Source of the DNA: Candidatus Phycorickettsia trachydisci
GTDB taxonomy: Bacteria > Pseudomonadota > Alphaproteobacteria > Rickettsiales > Rickettsiaceae
Length of the DNA: 11,964 nt
Direction: 5' to 3'
NCBI GenBank assembly: GCA_945875085.1
Contig: CAMCJU010000012.1
Span: 1 to 11,964, forward strand
In this document: positions 1 through 6,381 of the stretch, one piece after another
How positions within the stretch are numbered: the first letter of the stretch is position 1
Layout of the letters: every line of letters starts with the position of its first letter
Translations under genes and position numbers: made by a program
The notes under the pieces: generated by a model
What the model was told of the DNA's origin: nothing
Seen by the model: only the letters and a program-made list of their open reading frames with translations
The model's database searches: none

Positions 1-88
1 CTTGCTGATTCTTTTCTTGGTGTCTGGTCCATCTCTTCATACACTTATACTTATACTCGTTTATGAAATTTACAGATATAGAGATTAA
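1..88 (+). other. Possible 3' end of an upstream gene, unidentified
   Basis: Two forward frames are open from the left edge. One starts at base 2, reads as a strongly hydrophobic, Leu/Ile-rich stretch ending EIYRYRD, and stops with TAA at 86-88, which would overlap the rimP start by 26 bases. The other starts at base 1 and stops with TGA at 64-66, making an ATGA overlap with the rimP ATG at 63. Only 21 to 28 codons are visible, so either may be chance. The first resembles the last membrane helix of a membrane protein; the second has the more usual overlap geometry. I do not recognise either one. Confidence 0.2.
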
Positions 89-566
89 AATATTTAAGTT
101 ATTAGAGCCTACTATTGAGTTAATGGGTTTTGAGTTAGTATTGATTAATATAATTAATAATGAGCCAAAAGTAGTTAAAATTATCATTGATGGCAAAAAT
201 AGTATAAAATTAACAATATCTGATTGTAAAAAAGTCAGCAGGGCCATTGCTCCGATATTCGATGTGGAAGATATGTTTCTTGACAAATATGTTTTGGAAG
301 TTTCTTCAGCGGGTATAGAGCGTCCTTTGGTTAAAATTGCCGATTACCTAAGGTTTATTGGTAGCCATGCTTTAATTAAGTTGCACCATTCCTTAGACGG
401 TAAAAAAGTACATCAAGGATTATTAATGTCTGTAGAAGATAACGATATTATTTTGCAAGTTATGGATGGGAGCTTAGCAGTGCAAAAAAAGATTTGTTTT
501 GATAATATTAAAGCAGCTAACTTAGTGTTAACGGAAGAAATGTTTAAAGCGATTTTAAAGAACTAA
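63..566 (+). CDS. rimP: Ribosome maturation factor RimP
   Basis: RimP binds the free 30S subunit in the cytoplasm and assists its late maturation. The 167-residue product has the usual RimP length (about 150-180). The N-terminal alpha/beta domain (about 1-90) ends in the family signature YVLEVSSAGIERPL at 76-89, with Ala where Pro is commonest (SSPG). An Sm-like C-terminal domain follows (about 92-165), beginning with the FIGSHALIKL strand. The gene sits 14 bases upstream of nusA, the classic order in proteobacteria, which supports the call. No Shine-Dalgarno precedes the ATG; the upstream bases contain a tandem CTTATA repeat (45-56) with TATACT boxes that could serve as a promoter, but this is weak. 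The start is supported by family length. The function is inferred from family and context. Confidence 0.94.
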   Translation: MKFTDIEIKIFKLLEPTIELMGFELVLINIINNEPKVVKIIIDGKNSIKLTISDCKKVSRAIAPIFDVEDMFLDKYVLEVSSAGIERPLVKIADYLRFIGSHALIKLHHSLDGKKVHQGLLMSVEDNDIILQVMDGSLAVQKKICFDNIKAANLVLTEEMFKAILKN

Positions 567-580
567 CTTAAAAATAAATT

Positions 581-2077
581 ATGTACTTAGGTAATAGCGA
601 AATAATAAATATAATAGACTCAATATCGAAAGATAAAGGCATACCTAGAGAAGATCTGATGGATGGTATTGAGGCTGCTATTGAGGAGGTGGGTAAAAAA
701 AAGTACGGTAGCGGCAGTACTATTAAGGCTATTCTTAACAGAAAAACTGGCGAAATAGCTTTGTATAGAGTGCTGCAAGTTGTGGAAACTCTCAGCGATC
801 ATCAACATCAAATTTTGTTAACTCAGGCGCAAATGCGCGAGCCAAGCATACAAGTTGAAGATGATTTTTTTGATTTGCTGCCACCGATAGACTTGGGAAG
901 AAGCGAGGCCATGATTGCAAGAAATGCAATTGTTTTGGCTGTTAAGCGCTCAGAAAGAGACAAGGAGTATTGTGACTTTATCGATCGTGTGGGAGAAATT
1001 ATATTTGGCGTCGTTAAAAGAATCGAGTTTGGTCATATCATTATTGATTTAGGTAGAAGTGAGGCTATTTTAAAACGAGATCAGCAACTGCCGACAGATA
1101 AGTTTAAGCCTGGAGATAGAATTAAATCGTACGTATACGAAGTGCGTCGCGAGGATTATGGCTCACAAATATTTCTATCAAGAACTCATGATCAGATGCT
1201 AGCTAAGCTATTTGAAATGCAAGTTCCTGAAGTATATGACGGGTTAATTGAGATTAAAGCCGTGGTTCGCGATCCTGGATTTAGGGCTAAGGTTGCTGTC
1301 AATGCGATTGATTCTGGCATTGATGCTGTATCATGTTGCGTCGGGGCAAAGGGGTCGCGAATTAAATCTGTTATGGAAGATTTAAATGGCGAGAAAATAG
1401 ATGTGATTAACTGGGATAGTGACTTGTCTAGATATGTTGTGAGCGCTCTTGGTCTAAGTAGAGTTACAAAGGTTCTTCTTGAGGACAGTAGGGTTGAAGT
1501 AATAGTTACCGAAGATCAGTTAAGCTCTGCAATAGGAAGAGGGGGGCAGAACGTTAAATTAGCATCAAGGTTGACTAGATCTAGTATAGACGTCATGACT
1601 GAAGAAAGGGAGGCTAAGCGTCGGCTCGATGAGTTTTACTCTGTCAGCAAGATTCTTATTGAGGAGCTTGATCTAGATGAGACTCTTGGGCAATTTTTGG
1701 TTGCTAAAGGATTTTTATCAGTCGAGCAAATCGCCAATACTCCATCTGAAAAACTAATGGAGATTGAGGGGTTTGACGAAGAGATAGCCGCAGAGCTACT
1801 ATCAAGAGCTGAAGTGTCAAGCAAAAAGAAGAAAGCTCAGATCATAGAGAGCATTGAAGCTTTAGGAGTTGAGGAAGATTTAAAGAAGCTTTTGGATTTT
1901 GCTGATTTAAAAACTATACTAAGACTTGCACAGCATGGAATTAAAAGTCTAGAGGATTTGGCAGTAACAACTCCTGAAGACTTGAAGAAGCTTTTGATGC
2001 ATAAATTCTTGTCAAATCAGGATATTATGGCTTTCATTAAGGAGGCAAAAATTAGGACTGCCGAAAGCTCAAAGTAA
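581..2077 (+). CDS. nusA: Transcription termination/antitermination factor NusA
   Basis: NusA binds RNA polymerase and nascent RNA, modulating pausing, intrinsic termination and antitermination. The 498-residue protein is close to E. coli NusA in length (495). Domains in order: polymerase-binding N-terminal domain (about 1-130); S1 domain (about 135-200); KH1 (about 225-295) with the GxxG loop GAKG at 255-258 inside CVGAKGSRI; KH2 (about 300-345) with GRGG at 319-322 inside AIGRGGQNVKLASRLT; then two helix-hairpin-helix acidic repeats (about 360-412 and 425-490). Having both C-terminal repeats matches proteobacterial rather than Gram-positive NusA. The usual RDPGSRAKIAV segment reads RDPGFRAKVAV, with Phe at 234. 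No ribosome binding site is visible before the ATG; 14 bases separate it from rimP, so translation probably relies on coupling. Confidence 0.98.
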   Translation: MYLGNSEIINIIDSISKDKGIPREDLMDGIEAAIEEVGKKKYGSGSTIKAILNRKTGEIALYRVLQVVETLSDHQHQILLTQAQMREPSIQVEDDFFDLLPPIDLGRSEAMIARNAIVLAVKRSERDKEYCDFIDRVGEIIFGVVKRIEFGHIIIDLGRSEAILKRDQQLPTDKFKPGDRIKSYVYEVRREDYGSQIFLSRTHDQMLAKLFEMQVPEVYDGLIEIKAVVRDPGFRAKVAVNAIDSGIDAVSCCVGAKGSRIKSVMEDLNGEKIDVINWDSDLSRYVVSALGLSRVTKVLLEDSRVEVIVTEDQLSSAIGRGGQNVKLASRLTRSSIDVMTEEREAKRRLDEFYSVSKILIEELDLDETLGQFLVAKGFLSVEQIANTPSEKLMEIEGFDEEIAAELLSRAEVSSKKKKAQIIESIEALGVEEDLKKLLDFADLKTILRLAQHGIKSLEDLAVTTPEDLKKLLMHKFLSNQDIMAFIKEAKIRTAESSK

Positions 2078-2141
2078 TATCCTTGAATTTTAGGGATGCT
2101 TAATTTATAAAAGGGCCTTTTGTTTAATATAATTTGAAAAT
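2078..2141 (+). promoter_or_regulatory. nusA-infB intergenic region with possible infB promoter
   Basis: These 64 bases hold two small inverted repeats and an exact -10 box. The first (2079-2084 with 92-97 of the same block, ATCCTT/AGGGAT) is a 6-pair stem with one G-T pair and a 7-base loop; no T-run follows, so it is a poor terminator. The second, AAAAGGGCCTTTT at 2109-2121, is nearly palindromic. TATAAT lies at 2128-2133, eight bases before the infB ATG; the hexamer 17 bases upstream of it, TTATAA (2105-2110), matches the -35 consensus poorly. A transcript from here would have almost no leader. In an AT-rich genome such matches occur by chance, so confidence is low. Confidence 0.3.
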
Positions 2142-4637
2142 ATGGAGAATAGTGAAAACAAGCCTAAAAAATTAGGTCTAAAATTTAATAACAAGGTAGA
2201 TACGAAAGATCTAGCAAAAGACTATCTCAGCTTGAAATCTTCCAGCAATGTAAATGATTCTGTAAAACCTTCTCATTTTCAAAGCGATGTAGGCGCTAGT
2301 CAAAGTGATAAAGATCTAGGCTTGACAAGTCATGAGCTTAATAAGCGAATGGACGTTGTTAAAAAAGCCGCCAAAGACAAGGAGGACAGAGATACGCAAA
2401 GAGAGATACAAAGGGAGATACAAAAAGAGTTGCAGGAAGAGTCTCAGAAAAGAGAAAACGCTCTTCAGGCGCAGCAGGCTATTGATCAAGAGGCGGATTT
2501 GTCAAAAACTTCGCATGAGGTAGTTCGTCAATTAGATAGATTGCCAGAAGCTGCTGCCAAAGAAAAAATTCTAAATCCTGTGGCAAGTGTCATAGATAAG
2601 TCTTTGCCTGTTAAGGAGGCGGTGAAGAGTAGCGTAAGTAGCAAGCCTGAAAATAATAAGCAGGACCATAATAAAACTGCTAAATTGCCGCAAAAGCAAA
2701 TGCCGCAAAAGCAAAAACAGGAGTATATAGCAAAGCCTAAAAAGACTGATATATTATATACCTTAGACCAGGAAGATACTAGCGCTCCTGATGGCGCGTT
2801 TAATAAGCGCCGCCTTCCTAAATACAAGCCAAGCAAGCGACAAAACACAGAAAAAGTTGCTAAAGTAATCAGGGAAATTGAGATATATGGCGATATTAGC
2901 GTTGCTGATTTAGCTGCAAAAATGTCGCAGCGCAGCGTTGATGTTATCAAGGAGCTGATGAAATTAGGGGTCATGGCTAATGCTAATAAGATTTTAGATG
3001 CTGAAACGGTTGAATTAATAGTTAGTAGCTTTGGTCATAAGTTTAAAAAAATCGATGAGATAACTCTGGGCTCCTTGCTTGCAGCAGATGCGGCAGATAA
3101 CGATTTAGCGGTGCAATTAAAAACAAGACCAGCTGTTGTAACAGTTATGGGTCACGTTGACCATGGAAAGACTTCATTGCTTGATGCAATCAGATCAACT
3201 GATGTGGCTGTTAAGGAATTTGGCGGCATTACTCAAAACATTGGTGCTTATCAAGTAAAATTAGCCAATGAGCATAAAATAACTTTTATCGACACTCCTG
3301 GCCATGAAGCATTTACTGCCATGAGAAGTAGGGGGGCGCAAATTACTGATATAGTTGTGCTTGTAGTTGCCGCTGATGATGGTATTAATAAGCAGACTAT
3401 CGAGGCAATTAATCATGCTAAGGCAGCTAATTTACCCATCATCGTTGCTGTCAATAAGATTGATAAATTTGAAAATTCCGCAGCCCCTCTTGCGAGAATT
3501 AAAAATGAGATGTTGACGCATAGCTTGGTAAGTGAAGACATGGGTGGGGAAGTTATATTCATACCTGTTTCTGCTCTTAAGAAGATTAATTTAGATAAAT
3601 TAGAAGAGGCTATCATACTTCTTGCTGAGATGATGCAATTAAAAGCAAAATATGAAGGGTTTGCCTCCGGAGTTGTATTAGACTCCAGACTTGACAAACA
3701 CCACGGCGCATCTTCAACATTATTAATTACCAGAGGCATCTTAAAGGTAGGAGATTTTATTGTAGCGGGTAGCACTTATGGCAAAATTAGATCGATATAT
3801 AACGATAAAGGTAAGGCCGTGCAATATGGCGAACCTAGCGACCCTGTTGGTATTGTAGGTTTAGAAAAAGTCGCCAGCGCGGGGGATAAATTTTTAGTAG
3901 TGCAAGATGAAAGACAGGCCAGAGATATAGCTGATAGCTATTGCAATGCTTCTAGAGAGAAGGTTTTTGCTGCATCTGGCTTGGCTAAAAATCTATTAGA
4001 TCCTTTTGCGCCAAACCCACAAAAAGATTTGCCCCTTATTATCAAGGCTGATTCATACGGCTCCCTTGATGCTATTATGGGCTCCCTTGCAAAAATAATC
4101 AGCCAAGAAGTACTTATAAAAATACTTCATAAAGCTGTTGGCGGTATTAATGAGTCCGATATTTCATTAGCCCATGCTTCTGGAGCTAGAATACTTGCTT
4201 TTAACGTACGTATGTCTAATCAATCTATGGCTAGTGCAAAAGATAAGGTTGATGTACGTTATTACTCGATCATTTATGATCTATTAGATGATGTTAAAGC
4301 GTTAGTTTTGGGTATGCTTAAGCCAGTAATCCGAGAGGAGTACTTAGGTAACGTGGAAATTCGCCAGGTATTTAATGTTACAAAAGTTGGCAAAGTAGCT
4401 GGTTGTTATGTTACCAAGGGCTTGGCGCGAAGAGGCGCTAGCATGAGGTTACTGAGAAATGACGTTGTCATTCACGAGGGAAAGCTCAAAACCTTAAAGA
4501 GATTCAAGGATGATGCTAAGGAAGTAAAAGAAAATTTCGAATGCGGTATAGTTTTTGAGAATTACGAAAACATAGCTGTTGGTGATCAGGTGGAAATTTT
4601 TACATATACTAAAAATAAAAGAGTTGACATCCAATGA
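2142..4637 (+). CDS. infB: Translation initiation factor IF-2
   Basis: IF-2 is the GTPase that brings fMet-tRNA to the 30S subunit and promotes 50S joining. The product has 831 residues. Residues 1 to about 235 are a charged, low-complexity, probably disordered extension. It contains REIQ REIQ KELQ at 87-98 and a PQKQM/PQKQK repeat at 183-192. A conserved IF2 N-domain follows at about 238-303. The G domain shows G1 GHVDHGKT (337-344), the G2 threonine in GGITQNIGAY (about 364), G3 DTPGH (384-388), G4 NKID (438-441) and G5 SAL (477-479). Domain II covers about 505-600, domain III about 630-725, and the fMet-tRNA-binding C2 domain about 735-831 with the typical NFECGI segment (798-803). All key nucleotide-binding residues are present. 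The stop TGA overlaps the rbfA start, indicating coupling. No Shine-Dalgarno precedes the ATG. Confidence 0.99.
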   Translation: MENSENKPKKLGLKFNNKVDTKDLAKDYLSLKSSSNVNDSVKPSHFQSDVGASQSDKDLGLTSHELNKRMDVVKKAAKDKEDRDTQREIQREIQKELQEESQKRENALQAQQAIDQEADLSKTSHEVVRQLDRLPEAAAKEKILNPVASVIDKSLPVKEAVKSSVSSKPENNKQDHNKTAKLPQKQMPQKQKQEYIAKPKKTDILYTLDQEDTSAPDGAFNKRRLPKYKPSKRQNTEKVAKVIREIEIYGDISVADLAAKMSQRSVDVIKELMKLGVMANANKILDAETVELIVSSFGHKFKKIDEITLGSLLAADAADNDLAVQLKTRPAVVTVMGHVDHGKTSLLDAIRSTDVAVKEFGGITQNIGAYQVKLANEHKITFIDTPGHEAFTAMRSRGAQITDIVVLVVAADDGINKQTIEAINHAKAANLPIIVAVNKIDKFENSAAPLARIKNEMLTHSLVSEDMGGEVIFIPVSALKKINLDKLEEAIILLAEMMQLKAKYEGFASGVVLDSRLDKHHGASSTLLITRGILKVGDFIVAGSTYGKIRSIYNDKGKAVQYGEPSDPVGIVGLEKVASAGDKFLVVQDERQARDIADSYCNASREKVFAASGLAKNLLDPFAPNPQKDLPLIIKADSYGSLDAIMGSLAKIISQEVLIKILHKAVGGINESDISLAHASGARILAFNVRMSNQSMASAKDKVDVRYYSIIYDLLDDVKALVLGMLKPVIREEYLGNVEIRQVFNVTKVGKVAGCYVTKGLARRGASMRLLRNDVVIHEGKLKTLKRFKDDAKEVKENFECGIVFENYENIAVGDQVEIFTYTKNKRVDIQ
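2400..2435 (+). repeat. 12-base degenerate tandem repeat inside infB (REIQ-type)
   Basis: Three consecutive 12-base units encode REIQ, REIQ and KELQ. The flanking residues continue a Gln-every-fourth-residue pattern (DTQ before, EESQ after). The predicted peptide is a highly charged, probably helical or coiled segment within the variable N-terminal extension of IF-2. The in-frame unit means expansion or contraction would not break the protein. Confidence 0.7.
2686..2715 (+). repeat. Perfect 15-base tandem duplication inside infB
   Basis: The unit TGCCGCAAAAGCAAA occurs twice with no mismatch and no spacer. In frame it encodes PQKQM followed by PQKQK in the disordered N-terminal part of IF-2. 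The exact identity of the two copies suggests a recent slippage duplication. Confidence 0.9.
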
Positions 4638-5017
4638 TGAAGTTAAAAAAGAGCGCCAATAACTATCGTCACTTAAGAGTTGCTAGTTTGATCAAAGTTG
4701 CATTAGAAGAAATTTTCGTGCTAGGTAAAAACCTTGATGTTAGGCTTTTGCGCGATAAGTGCAATTTTACTAACCTAATGGTATCTCCTGATTTGAAGCT
4801 TGTAACGTGTTATTTTATCCCTTGCGTTAGCAGCAATCTTAGCAGCGCTGATACTCTAGATGCGCTTAATAGCTCAAAATTTGCCATTAGAAAGATGATT
4901 ACTGCTAAAGTGTTTTTAAAGTTTTCGCCAGAATTTAGATTTATATATGATGATAACTTTGATAAATCTTTAAAAGTTAGCCGAGATTTAGCCAAAACCA
5001 AGACTTCCGTAGTGTAA
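4634..5017 (+). CDS. rbfA: 30S ribosome-binding factor RbfA
   Basis: RbfA binds the 30S subunit and helps mature the 5' end of 16S rRNA. The 127-residue product matches the family's 115-135 residues and its single type II KH fold. Recognisable segments are RHLRVASLIKVALEEIF (about 12-28), VSPDLKLVTCYF (about 51-62) and LKFSPEFRFIYDDNFDKS (near 95-112), all matching conserved RbfA blocks. The first ATG overlaps the infB stop as ATGA, which indicates translational coupling; a second ATG follows immediately (4637), so the true start could be one codon later. No Shine-Dalgarno is visible. The usual downstream partner truB is absent; gltX follows instead after 26 bases. The protein is divergent, but sequence blocks and position agree. 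Confidence 0.94.
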   Translation: MMKLKKSANNYRHLRVASLIKVALEEIFVLGKNLDVRLLRDKCNFTNLMVSPDLKLVTCYFIPCVSSNLSSADTLDALNSSKFAIRKMITAKVFLKFSPEFRFIYDDNFDKSLKVSRDLAKTKTSVV

Positions 5018-5026
5018 TATTTATAG

Positions 5027-5032
5027 TATAAT
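5027..5032 (+). promoter_or_regulatory. Candidate -10 box before gltX
   Basis: An exact TATAAT lies in the 26-base gap between rbfA and gltX, with 11 bases between it and the gltX ATG. Transcription would start about 4-6 bases before the ATG, giving a nearly leaderless message, consistent with the lack of any Shine-Dalgarno there. No good -35 hexamer is found 15-19 bases upstream, inside the end of rbfA. Read-through from rbfA is the alternative. Confidence 0.3.
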
Positions 5033-5043
5033 GTTAGTCGTTT

Positions 5044-6381
5044 ATGATAGTAACTAGATTTGCTCCATCGCCAACTGGCCTTCTCCACGTAGGTAGTATT
5101 CGTCCTATTTTAGTAAATTATTTATTTGCAAAGCAGGCTAAAGGTAAGTTCATTCTAAGGATTGACGATACGGACCTTGCGCGTTGCTCAGATTACTATA
5201 AGCAGCAGATCCTGCAAGACCTTCAGTGGCTTGGCATAAAGTGGGATGATATTTTCTATCAGTCGCAGCGTTTAGATAGGTACAATCAAGTTGTTGAACT
5301 TCTGCTGGAAAGTGGGAGACTGTATGAATGCTTTGAGAGCCCTGAAGAGCTTGACCTTAAGCGCAAAACTAGACTATCTAGCGGCAAGCCTCCTATTTAT
5401 GATCGCAGCGCCTTAAAACTTACTTACGAGCAAAAACTACAATACATTGAGCAGGGGCGTAAACCTTGCTATCGCTTTAAGCTTGAAGATAAAGATATCG
5501 TATGGGATGATTTAATACGCTCAAACGTCAGATACAAAGGCCAGGATTTGAGTGATCCGATAGTTATACGTCAAGATGGTAGTTTTACCTATATGCTCTG
5601 TAGCGCTATTGACGACTACGACTATAACATCAGTCACATATTTCGCGGCGAGGATCATATTAACAATACGGCAATTCAGTTGCAAATGCTTGAAGCAATG
5701 AGCGCTAAGATACCACAGTTTGGACATTTGAGTTTTTTAAAAGCTAAAGATGACAAAATCTCTAAACGTGTAGGGGGGTATGAGGTGGCTAAATTTGTTA
5801 CTGGAGGCTTTCAGCCGATGGCTATTAATAGCTTTTTTGCCTATATAGGCACATCGAAGCCTGTTGTAGCAAAGAATAATTTGCAAGAATTAATAGATGA
5901 TTTTGACATAAAGGTATTCTCGCCAAGTCCAACTATTTATACTGAAAGCGAGATCGAGATACTAAATCATAAATTATTAATTCAGCTTGATTTTAGTGAT
6001 GTTGCTGATTCTTTCTGTAAAATGGGTCTTGCTGAAATTGATGAAGAATTTTGGCTAGCTGTAAGAAAAAATCTTAACATATTGCTAGAGGTAAAATTAT
6101 GGTGGCGGATTTGCAAAAGTCCCATCATCGTTAATCCTGAAAAATTAGATCGTGATTTTTTAAAAGTCACTGCCGACTTGCTCCCTAGTGGCAAATTAGA
6201 TCAGGATAGCTGGGGCAAGTGGACCGATAGCATCTCAGAGAAAACTGGCAGAAGGGGCAAAGATTTATTCATGCCTCTAAGAATTGCTCTAACTGGCTTG
6301 CAGCATGGCCCAGAGATGAAGCTACTCTTGCCAATTATAGGTAGGCATGAGATAGAGAGAAGAATTGGCATATGTATATGA
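5044..6381 (+). CDS. gltX: Glutamate--tRNA ligase (GluRS), second-type alphaproteobacterial form
   Basis: GluRS charges tRNA with glutamate using ATP in the cytoplasm. The 445-residue protein is a class I synthetase. The N-terminal Rossmann domain has RFAPSPTGLLHVGS (5-18), where HVGS is the HIGH motif; RIDDTD follows at 39-44. IFRGEDHINNTAIQLQML (199-215) is the conserved GluRS block, and KISK (238-241) is the KMSKS loop. The helical anticodon-binding region ends with GRRGKDLFMPLRIALTG near 402-418. The IRP after the HVGS motif, the ESPEELDLKRK segment and the short length resemble the GltX2 paralogue of alphaproteobacteria that carry two GluRS genes (recalled, not aligned). If a second gltX exists elsewhere, this copy may differ in its preference for tRNA-Glu or tRNA-Gln. 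The 3' end overlaps the start of the symporter gene. No Shine-Dalgarno is visible. Confidence 0.97.
   Translation: MIVTRFAPSPTGLLHVGSIRPILVNYLFAKQAKGKFILRIDDTDLARCSDYYKQQILQDLQWLGIKWDDIFYQSQRLDRYNQVVELLLESGRLYECFESPEELDLKRKTRLSSGKPPIYDRSALKLTYEQKLQYIEQGRKPCYRFKLEDKDIVWDDLIRSNVRYKGQDLSDPIVIRQDGSFTYMLCSAIDDYDYNISHIFRGEDHINNTAIQLQMLEAMSAKIPQFGHLSFLKAKDDKISKRVGGYEVAKFVTGGFQPMAINSFFAYIGTSKPVVAKNNLQELIDDFDIKVFSPSPTIYTESEIEILNHKLLIQLDFSDVADSFCKMGLAEIDEEFWLAVRKNLNILLEVKLWWRICKSPIIVNPEKLDRDFLKVTADLLPSGKLDQDSWGKWTDSISEKTGRRGKDLFMPLRIALTGLQHGPEMKLLLPIIGRHEIERRIGICI

Noticed and set aside
2079..2097. Hairpin after nusA as a terminator
   Set aside because: Six-pair stem with one G-T pair and no following T-run; unlikely to stop transcription.
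2528..2974. 148-codon open frame on the - strand opposite infB
   Set aside because: Lies wholly inside infB, is low-complexity Leu/Ser/Cys-rich as expected opposite a Lys/Gln-rich region, and has no family resemblance.
3413..3775. 120-codon open frame on the - strand within infB
   Set aside because: Antisense to the conserved G domain and domain II of IF-2, which explains the sequence fully.
4810..5088. 92-codon - strand frame spanning the end of rbfA and the start of gltX
   Set aside because: Overlaps two well-supported genes and their junction; no recognisable domain or start site.
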